Assembly: GCA_910583965.1 (NCBI GenBank)
Contig: CAJUAE010000052.1
Location: forward strand, 1-21,575
Origin: an uncultured Lachnospiraceae bacterium
Lineage (GTDB): Bacteria > Bacillota > Clostridia > Lachnospirales > Lachnospiraceae
Reading direction: 5' to 3'
DNA: 21,575 nucleotides
The position numbers and the translations under genes were made by a program. Below the pieces are notes generated by a model. That model ran no database searches and had not been told where the DNA came from. It saw nothing but the letters and a program-made list of their open reading frames with translations. Numbering within the stretch: the first letter of the stretch is position 1; each line of letters begins with the position of its first letter. Of the stretch, positions 1-7,882 are shown piece by piece.

Positions 1-561
1 CAGGCGTATGATTGGTTAAGGGAAGTAGACAAATTTGCCCTGACAAATGCAGTTTATAACATGGATTGCGCATACCAGAAATTTTTCAAAGAACATGCAG
101 GATATCCAAAGTTCAAGAGCAAGCATGACAGCCATAACTCTTACAGGACAAATTTCACGAATGGGAATATTGTGGTAGATTTTGAGAAAGGAAAGATAAA
201 ATTACCAAAACGAAAAACAGTAAAAGCAAAGCTGCACAGAGAATTTAAGGGGGAAATAAAATCAGCCACGGTTTCACAGGCATCCAGTGGGAAGTATTTT
301 GTGTCAGTGCTGGTAGAAACAGAACATGTGGAAATGCCATATACAAATGGGAACATAGGATTGGATTTAGGGATTAAGGATTTGTGTATTACGTCTAATG
401 GAAAAAAATACGGGAATCCAAAGACAATAAAGAAATATGAGAAAAAGCTTGCCAATTCACCTATTGCAATTAAACACATTTCAAGTTTTTCTATTATTTC
501 TAAAATAAACTCCCTTTTCGGAATTGTGTACCCGTTAAAAATAGGCTTTTCAAAATTTTAG
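1..561 (+). pseudogene. TnpB (IS200/IS605 OrfB family) remnant, 3'-truncated, open at window start
   Basis: The frame is open from base 1, so the gene begins before the window; the in-frame ATG at 61 is internal. The translation has the TnpB/OrfB N-terminal region (WLREVDKFALTN, then the FKEHAGYPKFKSK block) and runs into the first RuvC-like motif, LDLGIKDL, near 361-384. Resemblance to TnpB stops after KKYEKKLA at about 453. The next 35 codons are unrelated in character and end at TAG 559-561. The later RuvC acidic residues and the four-cysteine zinc ribbon of full TnpB are missing, so this copy cannot be an active nuclease. TnpB is an RNA-guided nuclease associated with IS200/IS605 transposons. 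No TnpA or intact right-end hairpin is visible. The truncation is seen; that it arose by deletion or recombination is inferred. Confidence 0.88.
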
Positions 562-574
562 GAAGGTGCAGATT

Positions 575-961
575 ATGAAAAAATTAGCAGTATTAGTTCT
601 GACATTAATATGTGTATTGGGTTTGTTTGGTTGCGGGTCAACTCTAAAAAGTAAGAATGAAGCGGATACTGGCGCTTTGCCACCGATGCTTATTATGGGA
701 AAACAACACTTTTTTGCAGATGATATGCCGATATCCGAACTTCCGGATAATTTTGAGTGCATGGGAGAAATAACAGAGGAACAAGCAAACAACACAGATT
801 TACAAGGATGTAAGTATTATGCCAATAAGTACATAAGTTCTTTTGATGAGTTTTATGTATATCAAGAGTGCGGAACACCTGTTGATGAAAACATAGTTGA
901 TACTACAAAACGTCAGTGGGCTTATGTAAAATGGGTTCGTGAAGGGTTTGAAAGAGAGTGA
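575..961 (+). CDS. Small lipoprotein of unknown function
   Basis: This encodes 128 aa. I chose ATG 575 because AGGAAGG (560-566) lies 8 nt upstream; the in-frame GTG at 566 overlaps that ribosome site. The N-terminus is a lipoprotein signal: Lys2-Lys3, a hydrophobic stretch, and lipobox LFGC with Cys20, predicting lipid attachment and display on the outer face of the membrane. The mature part is polar and acidic with no domain I recognise. It has three further cysteines, in the FECMGE, QGCKYY and QECGT segments. The ribosome site touches the stop of the broken tnpB, so the gene could be a passenger of, or a neighbour joined to, the decayed element. No clear promoter was found. A short AT-rich hairpin overlaps the stop codon but lacks a U-run. 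The gene call and lipidation are well supported; the role is unknown. Confidence 0.75.
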   Translation: MKKLAVLVLTLICVLGLFGCGSTLKSKNEADTGALPPMLIMGKQHFFADDMPISELPDNFECMGEITEEQANNTDLQGCKYYANKYISSFDEFYVYQECGTPVDENIVDTTKRQWAYVKWVREGFERE

Positions 962-1150
962 AATGCAAAATTTCAATTTACTCCAATTGCCTGAACAATA
1001 TGAAAATGTATGAATATTCAGGTTAGTTCGGGCTAATAGACACTGGGAACACTTTTCCGAAAAGGGAGAAAATAAATAGCTAAAAATCTGATAATAACAT
1101 AGTAAAGACAAGCACATAAAAATAATAAAAGACAGCATTTTTTATTATTT

Positions 1151-1175
1151 ATGCTGCCAAAAGACGGCATGGGGG
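1151..1175 (+). promoter_or_regulatory. Hairpin abutting the ribosome site of the VWA-LRR-AAA operon
   Basis: TGCTGCC (1152-1158) can fold imperfectly with GACGGCA (1163-1169), directly before the GGGGG ribosome site (1171-1175) and ATG 1182. A competing pairing exists: CAGCAT (1133-1138) is the exact complement of ATGCTG (1151-1156). The two folds share bases and exclude each other. The leader resembles those before 14842 and 18095. The pairings are visible; any regulatory effect is inferred. Upstream, 962-1132 contains only a 13-bp palindrome, CTTTTC-C-GAAAAG (1052-1064), and no convincing promoter. Confidence 0.4.
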
Positions 1176-1181
1176 ATTAAA

Positions 1182-2576
1182 ATGGAACAGGAAAAGAAAG
1201 AAAAAATAGAAAAGGTAGCAGCCGAAATTATCCAGATGTCCAAAAATCGGCTGCTAGTCAATATGCGTTTTATGGACATGTCATTAAATCAGTTTAGAAT
1301 TGCGCCAAATCCAGAGATAACTCCGTTCTCTGCTTGCGATGGAGATGTCTATGTGTATGATCCGGTACATATTCTAAATGCATATCAACTTGATGAAAAC
1401 TATCCAACGCGCAATTTTTTGCATAGTGTTTTGCATTGCGTATTTAAACATTTTTTTGTAAATACATTAGTAAATCAGACCATGTGGGATCTTGCTTGTG
1501 ACATTGCGGTGGAGAGTGCTATCAACGACTTGGAACTAAGTTATCTAAACATCACAAAAGCAAGAGAACAGGTTCAATTCTTTGATTTGTTTAAAAAGAA
1601 AATTCAAACAATTTCCGCAGAAAAAATATATCGATACTTTTTGGATGAAAAGCTTTCTGATGACTTGGTGGAAAGGCTGTCACGACTATTTAAAGGAGAT
1701 GACCACTGTCTTTGGTATCTTACAGAGGAGCAGAAAAAACAAAAGGGACTCTATACTGTTTTTGGGGAACATGAAACGGTTGCGCCAAATGGTATGAACA
1801 CCGCAATAATTGTGCCTAATCGATTGTTGCTTTTACAAAGCTGGGGAGATATTTCACTTCGTATGCAGACAGAACTGGAAGTCTTTTTGAAAAGTCAAGG
1901 AATAGGGGCAGGACTGCTGACACAAAATCTGCGGGAAGTGAATAGAGAACGCTATGATTATACGGAGTTTCTTAAAAAGTTTGCAGTCAGAGCGGAAATG
2001 ATGAAAATCAATCCTGATGAGTTTGACTATAATTTTTATACTTATGGATTGGAATTGTATGAGAATATGCCTTTGATAGAGCCACTAGAATACAAGGAGG
2101 TAAAACGCATACGAGAGTTTGTGGTTGCAATTGACACATCAGGTTCTACTTCGGGTGATTTGGTGCAGACTTTTGTACAGAAAACTTATAATATTCTCAA
2201 GAGCACAGAGAGTTTTTTTACGAAAATTAATCTGCATATTATTCAGTGTGATGCAAACATTCAAGAAGATATTAAGATTACTACGCAAGAAGAATTTGAT
2301 GAATATCTAAAACATATGAAGCTTCATGGTTTGGGCGGGACAGACTTTCGCCCTGTGTTTGAGTATGTTGATATATTAGTGCATAATAAGGAATTTGACA
2401 ATCTAAAAGGGCTAATTTATTTTACGGATGGATTTGGACCATTTCCAAACAAGAAACCATCTTATGACACTGCATTCGTATTTGTTGAGGATGAAAAAAG
2501 TGCACATAGCACATACAATAATTATGATATTCCGTCTTGGGCGATTAAATTGGTACTTAGGAAAGATGAATTGTAA
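1182..2576 (+). CDS. VWA-like protein with degenerate metallopeptidase-like N-terminus (DUF2201/COG3864 type)
   Basis: This encodes 464 aa with no signal peptide or membrane segment, so it is probably cytoplasmic. Residues ~10-130 resemble the putative metallopeptidase domain found N-terminal to VWA-like domains. The signature is HSVLHCVFKH (His81, His85, His90), followed by WDLACDIAVE; family peptidases have HExxH, but here the catalytic Glu is Ser82. Residues ~312-460 form a VWA-like domain with a metal-ion-dependent adhesion site: DTSGS (318-322), GGTDF (Thr387, Asp388) and FTDG (Asp416). GGGGG at 1171-1175 supports ATG 1182. It is the first gene of a tight operon ending in a MoxR-type AAA+ ATPase, the usual partner of such VWA proteins (compare RavA-ViaA). 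I infer that it binds the ATPase and a target through the MIDAS metal. Family assignment is confident; substrate is unknown. Confidence 0.88.
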   Translation: MEQEKKEKIEKVAAEIIQMSKNRLLVNMRFMDMSLNQFRIAPNPEITPFSACDGDVYVYDPVHILNAYQLDENYPTRNFLHSVLHCVFKHFFVNTLVNQTMWDLACDIAVESAINDLELSYLNITKAREQVQFFDLFKKKIQTISAEKIYRYFLDEKLSDDLVERLSRLFKGDDHCLWYLTEEQKKQKGLYTVFGEHETVAPNGMNTAIIVPNRLLLLQSWGDISLRMQTELEVFLKSQGIGAGLLTQNLREVNRERYDYTEFLKKFAVRAEMMKINPDEFDYNFYTYGLELYENMPLIEPLEYKEVKRIREFVVAIDTSGSTSGDLVQTFVQKTYNILKSTESFFTKINLHIIQCDANIQEDIKITTQEEFDEYLKHMKLHGLGGTDFRPVFEYVDILVHNKEFDNLKGLIYFTDGFGPFPNKKPSYDTAFVFVEDEKSAHSTYNNYDIPSWAIKLVLRKDEL

Positions 2577-2597
2577 TTGTGATAAAGGAGGACATTG

Positions 2598-4346
2598 ATG
2601 GAAGCTTCACAGAAGGAAAAAGCGGCGCAATTGCAGCATGCAGTTATTAATTATTCGGTTGAGGAGATTTCTAAGCGCTATGAGGAATTGGGTTCTGTTG
2701 AAATGACCGCGCCAGCACTCGGACTTGCCTGTCGTTTTCGAGGACTTGGGGTGGTAAAAGCATTAGTGGAAAGAGGTGCAACCTTTCGGTTTTCGTCAAC
2801 CAGAAGAATTGAGGAGTGGTACGGATGCTATATTGGCAGAAATTCTGGAAATTATCGCACAAATTATTCATTGTATTTGCTACGTGTTTTCGATGAGGAT
2901 TTAAAGGGTGCATTTTGTTTTAAGGGTATGACACTTGCACAATGCGCTGAACAAGAAGTGGGAGAGTCACTACCAATTCTTTCGGATACAGAGCGTGTTG
3001 CAGTGTTGCGATATCTTATAGAGAATAAAGAGAAAGTTTCCTTTCAGCCAGAAGAAATGTTATACTATGCGATTTTTTTCGAGGATACAGCGATTGTAGA
3101 GGAATTAAATAGGCAAAAGATTGAATTTTTAGAGATTCGCGTACAAACAATTGCAAATGGCGCCAGCGCAATGAATCCATATTGGGTGGAATATATAACA
3201 ATGACAGAACAAGCGGATAATGAGGCTTATTTGAGTATTATGGAGCAAATTTCCAAGAAACTAAAGGGAAATCAATTTCATTATACGGAAAATATTAATG
3301 AAGTAACAAAAAAACGCTTTTCCAATACAGAAATTTTTATGTTTTTCTTTGAGCATTTTAAGCGGGATAAGATAAAAAAGTATCAACTGATACGCAGTTT
3401 AATTGAGGAGAATGCTACAGGAGCACTTATGCGCATTGAACAAGAAGGGTGGTTGAATGTACCTAAAAAGCGCGATGAAATGATAGACTATGCGACACAA
3501 AATGGCAAGACAGAAGCGTTGGCATGGCTGTTAGACTATAAGAATCGCACAGCTAATTTTGTAGCGGAACAAGAAAAAGCAGACAAAAAATTGATGCGTG
3601 CGCTGAATGCTGCACCAAATTCTGTTGCCACATTAAAGCAGATATGGAGTTATCGCAAGCGAGAAGATGGCACATTGATGATTACAAACTACAAAGGAAA
3701 AGAGACTGAGGTCACTGTCCCAGAAAAAATTGGCAAAGGAATTGTCACAGCGATTGGCAAAGGGGCATTTTCGGGAAATTTTTATAATCCTAAAGCGACA
3801 GAAGTACAAGTAAAACAACATAATGAGATTGTAAAAGTTATACTTCCAGACACCATTGAATTCATTGGAGAAGGAGCTTTCAGCAAAATGGCATCCTTGA
3901 AAGAAATCAATATTCCAATAGGAGTTCGGGAAATTGGAGCATATGCATTCCATGGGTGTGATTCTCTAAAAAGCTTGACGATTCCCAAAACTGTAGAGAT
4001 AATCAGAAAACATGCAGTTTCTTTTTGCCCTAACTTAGAAAAGGTGTTTCTTGGCGAGGGGATAAAGGAAATTGGTGAGCATGCATTCTGGCGTTGTAAA
4101 AATTTGTGTGAAGTTAGGGTCTCACAGTCATTACAATGGTTAAGTATGGAAAATACTGATTATCATTGTGAACAGTGCGCTTCTGCTTCCAATTGTACTT
4201 ATAGAAAAACAAACAATATTGGTCGTGATTTATTTTGTATCTTTGAGTATCGCAAGAAATTGACAATCGTTGGACCGAAGGGGAGTCCACTAGAAACATA
4301 CTGCAAGGAGAAGCATGTGCGATATCGAATCGATGATAATAGATAA
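2598..4346 (+). CDS. Ankyrin-like/leucine-rich repeat protein, paralogue 1 (about 5 LRR units, Cys-rich insert)
   Basis: This encodes 582 aa. ATG 2598 is preceded by AAAGGAGG (2584-2591); the in-frame TTG at 2595 is less likely, and the paralogues begin at the matching ATG. There is no signal peptide, although BspA-type LRR proteins are often secreted. The N-terminal ~400 residues are a helical scaffold with ankyrin-like pieces such as ALGLACRFRGL and VVKALVERGA, and a conserved block around EALAWLLDYKNRTA. From about residue 410, 23-residue LRR_5 units follow the pattern LxxIxIPxxVxxIGxxAFxxCxxL. After roughly five units the array is broken by a cysteine-bearing insert (HCEQC with a further Cys six residues on), then a C-terminal cap ending near residue 582. 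It lies 21 bp after the VWA gene. LRRs usually bind proteins, so a recognition or adaptor role is inferred. Confidence 0.85.
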   Translation: MEASQKEKAAQLQHAVINYSVEEISKRYEELGSVEMTAPALGLACRFRGLGVVKALVERGATFRFSSTRRIEEWYGCYIGRNSGNYRTNYSLYLLRVFDEDLKGAFCFKGMTLAQCAEQEVGESLPILSDTERVAVLRYLIENKEKVSFQPEEMLYYAIFFEDTAIVEELNRQKIEFLEIRVQTIANGASAMNPYWVEYITMTEQADNEAYLSIMEQISKKLKGNQFHYTENINEVTKKRFSNTEIFMFFFEHFKRDKIKKYQLIRSLIEENATGALMRIEQEGWLNVPKKRDEMIDYATQNGKTEALAWLLDYKNRTANFVAEQEKADKKLMRALNAAPNSVATLKQIWSYRKREDGTLMITNYKGKETEVTVPEKIGKGIVTAIGKGAFSGNFYNPKATEVQVKQHNEIVKVILPDTIEFIGEGAFSKMASLKEINIPIGVREIGAYAFHGCDSLKSLTIPKTVEIIRKHAVSFCPNLEKVFLGEGIKEIGEHAFWRCKNLCEVRVSQSLQWLSMENTDYHCEQCASASNCTYRKTNNIGRDLFCIFEYRKKLTIVGPKGSPLETYCKEKHVRYRIDDNR

Positions 4347-4363
4347 AGGGGAAACATGTTATT

Positions 4364-6364
4364 ATGGAACTGACACGAGAAGAAAAAGCTATCATATTGC
4401 AGCGTGCAGTTATAAATTGTTCTGTCGAGGAACTTTCTACAAAATATAAGGAACTTGGAACTGTGGAGAAAGCTGCGCCAGCGCTAGGGCTTGCCTGTCG
4501 TTTTAGGGGACTTGATATGGTGAAATCATTGGTAGAAAAAGGTATAACATTTGATTTCTTTTTGACAGAAGAAACTGCCGTAGAATCCAACTGTTATGTG
4601 AACAAAGGAGGTTCTCATATAAATTATTCCTGTTATTTGTTGAAAATTCCCAAGAAGCCTTTCTGGTTTCAAGGTATGATGTTAGAACAGAGTGTTAAGC
4701 AGGATTCGGGCGAGGTATTATCTATTCTTTCAAACACAGAACGTGTTGCGGTGTTGCAATTTCTTTTGGAACAGAGAGAAAGAATTGTGTTTCAGCCAGA
4801 AGATGTACTGTACTATGCAATTTTTTTTAGGGATACATCAATCTATAAGGCGCTGAAAGAAAGCAGCGTGAAACTTGCAAAGGTTGAAGTGGATACAATT
4901 GCAGATGGTCTTGATTTAAATATGGGTTATTGGTATAAGTATAACGAAATGATGAAGCAAGTTTCTACTGAGAATTGTCTTGAAGTTTTACAGCAGCTTG
5001 CCTTAGAGCTTGAAGGAAAGAAATTTCGGTGTACAGATTGGAATTATGAGATTATAAAAAAGCATTTTTGCAATAAAGAGATTGCTTTATTTTTCGTCTT
5101 TCATTTTCAGAGTGACAAAATGAATAAAACAGAAATTATGCGAGGGTTTATTGATGCCAATGCGGTGGAAGCGCTTGCGGCTGTTGCGTGTAAAGGCTGG
5201 CTTAGTATGCCGTCAAAGCGTGATAAAATGATAGGTTACGCCTCACAGAATAACCGGACGGAAGCGCTTGCGTGGCTGTTGGATTTTAAAAATCGTACTG
5301 CTGATTTTGTAGCAGAACAGAAAAATGCGGACAAAAAATTGATGCGTGCGCTGAATGCCGCGCCAGATTCTGTCACAGTGTTAAAAACCCTTTGGAGTTA
5401 TAAAAAGAATGCACAGGGCACATTGATTATCACAAACTATAAAGGGGATTCTGTGGAGCCTATTGTACCAGAGAGAATTGGCAAAAGTATTGTCACAGCA
5501 ATTGGACAAAGTGCATTTACAGGAGAAGCTTACAGAACTAGAGCAACCATCGAGCAATTAAAGCAACACAGAAAAATTAAGAAGATTATTTTACCAAAAA
5601 CAATACAATCAATTGGTTTTGGTGCTTTTGAAGATATGGAATGTCTGGAAGAAATCAGTCTTCCTGAAAGTGTGAAGCAAATAGACGCAAAGGCATTCTA
5701 TAGATGTCGTTCTCTAAAGAGGCTTTCTATTCCAGAACCTGTGGAAATTATTAGAGAGCATGTTTTTAGTGATATGTCAGCATTAAAGGAGATTGATATT
5801 TTGGGTCCTGTCAAGGAAATCCAAAAAGGGGCATTTAGTGGATGTGTATCTTTGGAAAAACTTGAGATTCAGGCAAATGTGGAGAAAATTGGTGCAAGTG
5901 CCTTTTATCATTGTACATCTCTAAAATCTTTTGTTATGCCACAGGGGATTAGAACAGTGGAATGCAGACTGTTTTCTTATTGTAAACAGTTGGAAACTGT
6001 ACAATTGCGTGAGGGCGTGGAGGTGATCGCCGAGGAAGCTTTTCTGGGCTGTACCTCTCTCAAGACAATTACAATTCCACATTCTGTGAAAATTATTAAA
6101 AGGGATGCATTTTTTGACTGTGAACAGTTAGAAAGCGTGTACCTTAGTGAGGGCGTGGAGGAAATCGGTGCAGGCGCATTTGCCAAATGCCCCAATTTAA
6201 AGGAGATTGTGTTGCCAAGGTCCATACAGCGCATAAAAAACAAGACGCGCGGTTTGGGGTTCGACACATTTGAAGAAAGTTCCAATTTGACTGTAACCTG
6301 TATTGCAGGAAGCAAGGCAGCGGCGTATTGTAAGCGGAAAGGGATACGGTTTTTATACAAGTAA
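4364..6364 (+). CDS. Ankyrin-like/leucine-rich repeat protein, paralogue 2 (about 10 LRR units)
   Basis: This encodes 666 aa and is the longest of the three paralogues. It opens with MELTREEKA, like paralogue 3, and keeps the ankyrin-like scaffold (ALGLACRFRGL, then VKSLVEKG) and the EALAWLLDFKNRTA block. The LRR_5 array spans about residues 403-640, with ten near-regular 23-residue units, and ends in the shared cap GSKAAAYCKRKGIRF. No signal peptide or membrane segment is present. The start is fixed by similarity to the paralogues. Its nearest ribosome site, AAGGGG (4345-4350), is about 13 nt away, and an out-of-frame ATG at 4356 starts a five-codon frame (MLLWN, stop) that overlaps the true start and may lower or couple translation. 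The gap to the upstream gene is 17 bp. Function is inferred to be target binding within the VWA/AAA+ system. Confidence 0.85.
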   Translation: MELTREEKAIILQRAVINCSVEELSTKYKELGTVEKAAPALGLACRFRGLDMVKSLVEKGITFDFFLTEETAVESNCYVNKGGSHINYSCYLLKIPKKPFWFQGMMLEQSVKQDSGEVLSILSNTERVAVLQFLLEQRERIVFQPEDVLYYAIFFRDTSIYKALKESSVKLAKVEVDTIADGLDLNMGYWYKYNEMMKQVSTENCLEVLQQLALELEGKKFRCTDWNYEIIKKHFCNKEIALFFVFHFQSDKMNKTEIMRGFIDANAVEALAAVACKGWLSMPSKRDKMIGYASQNNRTEALAWLLDFKNRTADFVAEQKNADKKLMRALNAAPDSVTVLKTLWSYKKNAQGTLIITNYKGDSVEPIVPERIGKSIVTAIGQSAFTGEAYRTRATIEQLKQHRKIKKIILPKTIQSIGFGAFEDMECLEEISLPESVKQIDAKAFYRCRSLKRLSIPEPVEIIREHVFSDMSALKEIDILGPVKEIQKGAFSGCVSLEKLEIQANVEKIGASAFYHCTSLKSFVMPQGIRTVECRLFSYCKQLETVQLREGVEVIAEEAFLGCTSLKTITIPHSVKIIKRDAFFDCEQLESVYLSEGVEEIGAGAFAKCPNLKEIVLPRSIQRIKNKTRGLGFDTFEESSNLTVTCIAGSKAAAYCKRKGIRFLYK

Positions 6365-6391
6365 GGGAGATTTTATAAAGAAGGGATAGAT

Positions 6392-7852
6392 ATGGAACTG
6401 ACACAGGAAGAAAAAGCCATTCGATTGCAACAAGCAGTTCTTAATAGCACTACCGAGGAGATTTGCAATATCTATGATACGCTTGGATATGTGGAGATGT
6501 CTGCGCCAGCGCTAGGACTTGCCTGCCGCTTTCGAGGGTTGGAGGTGGTCAAAGTGTTGGTGGAAAAAGGTGCAACTTTTGATTTTCCTTCAACCGAAGA
6601 AATCGAGATAAAATATCATTGTCATATCGGTGAAAAACATGCAAAATATCGTACAAATTATCGCACAAATTATTCACTGTATTTGCTAAAATGTTTTCGG
6701 GGTGGTTTGAAAGGAGCACGCTGTCTGCAAGGGATGAAATTTGTCAAAAAGGCAAAGCGAGATGATGGTACATCACTGTCATTTCTTGCAGACAAGGAGC
6801 GCATTGCAGTGCTTAATTATCTACTTGCAGAGAGAGAAAAGTTGTTTTTTCAGCCAGAGGAGATGCTCTTTTTTGCAATATTTGCACAGGATACAGTTGT
6901 ATATAAGGCGTTAAAAGAACAGAATATTATGCTTTCAGAACAGCGTGTTTTTGCAATGACAAAAGGAACCTTGGCGGATGGTTATTGGTTTGAATTTGGT
7001 TCTCTTGTAGGAAAGCTTGCTGACAAAGATTATATTGATATAATGCAGCAACTTTCTATTGAGCTTTCTGGAAAGTCCTTTCGCTTTACGCAAAAAATGT
7101 TTGATATTACACAAAAACGTTTTTATAATATCAATATCTTTGCTTTTTTTCTCGCTCATTTTCGTCAAGAAAAGATGAAAAAATATGAGATAATACGCAG
7201 TCTAATTGATGAGAATGCTGTTGATGCACTGGCAGTTGTCGAGAGAGAAGGCTGGCTTACTACGTCAAAAAAGCGTGATGAAATGATAGCATATGCTTCG
7301 CAGAATCAGAAGATAGAAGCGCTTGCATGGCTTTTGGAGTTTAAAAATCGTACTGCTGATTTGGTTGCGGAACAAAGACGTGCAGAGAAAAAGTTGATGC
7401 GCGAACTAAATGCTGCGCCGGATTCTGTCACAGCTTTAAGAAAATTGTGGAGCTACGAGGAAAGAGAAGATGGAACACTGACCATTATCAATTATAAGGG
7501 CAAGGATTCTATCGTTGTTGTTCCTGAAAGAATTGGAAAGAACACTGTTACAGAGATAGGATATGCTGCTTTCGCAGGAACCTATATGAAATCTATGATG
7601 AGAGCGGAGACAATTGCGCAACATCGGAAAATAACAAGTATTACGTTGCCAAAGACCTTACAAAAGATTGAAAATTATGCAATTTGCAATTTGCCATTAT
7701 TAAATGAAATAACCATTCCTGACAGCGTGAAAGAATTTGGGGAAGGTGTATTTCAGAAATGTCCAAATCTTGTGATATTTTGCTCACAAGGAAGTAAAGC
7801 AGAGGACTACTGCAAGGAAAAAGGATTTCCATTTCAATATAGCGTGGAATAG
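6392..7852 (+). CDS. Ankyrin-like/leucine-rich repeat protein, paralogue 3 (about 2 LRR units)
   Basis: This encodes 486 aa and is the shortest paralogue. AAGGGA (6381-6386) supports ATG 6392. The scaffold matches its two neighbours: MELTQEEKA at the start, ALGLACRFRGL and VVKVLVEKGA ankyrin-like pieces, and EALAWLLEFKNRTA. A short duplication, YRTNYRTNYS, near residue 90 is absent from the other two. The LRR part begins at about residue 411 and holds only about two full 23-residue units before the shared cap GSKAEDYCKEKGFPF. There is no signal peptide. It sits 27 bp after paralogue 2 and 30 bp before the AAA+ gene. The near absence of LRRs, with scaffold and cap kept, suggests that the scaffold contacts the common machinery and the LRRs provide specificity; that is inference. 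Confidence 0.85.
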   Translation: MELTQEEKAIRLQQAVLNSTTEEICNIYDTLGYVEMSAPALGLACRFRGLEVVKVLVEKGATFDFPSTEEIEIKYHCHIGEKHAKYRTNYRTNYSLYLLKCFRGGLKGARCLQGMKFVKKAKRDDGTSLSFLADKERIAVLNYLLAEREKLFFQPEEMLFFAIFAQDTVVYKALKEQNIMLSEQRVFAMTKGTLADGYWFEFGSLVGKLADKDYIDIMQQLSIELSGKSFRFTQKMFDITQKRFYNINIFAFFLAHFRQEKMKKYEIIRSLIDENAVDALAVVEREGWLTTSKKRDEMIAYASQNQKIEALAWLLEFKNRTADLVAEQRRAEKKLMRELNAAPDSVTALRKLWSYEEREDGTLTIINYKGKDSIVVVPERIGKNTVTEIGYAAFAGTYMKSMMRAETIAQHRKITSITLPKTLQKIENYAICNLPLLNEITIPDSVKEFGEGVFQKCPNLVIFCSQGSKAEDYCKEKGFPFQYSVE

Positions 7853-7882
7853 AGGAGAAAATTTAAATGGAGGATGAAAACA

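Noticed and set aside
141..479. Minus-strand open frame opposite tnpB
   Set aside because: No ribosome site; the plus-strand frame carries clear TnpB motifs, so this is a shadow.
800..1138. Minus-strand 112-aa frame across the lipoprotein gene and the gap
   Set aside because: No ribosome site and low-complexity Cys/Phe/Ile composition typical of antisense AT-rich DNA.
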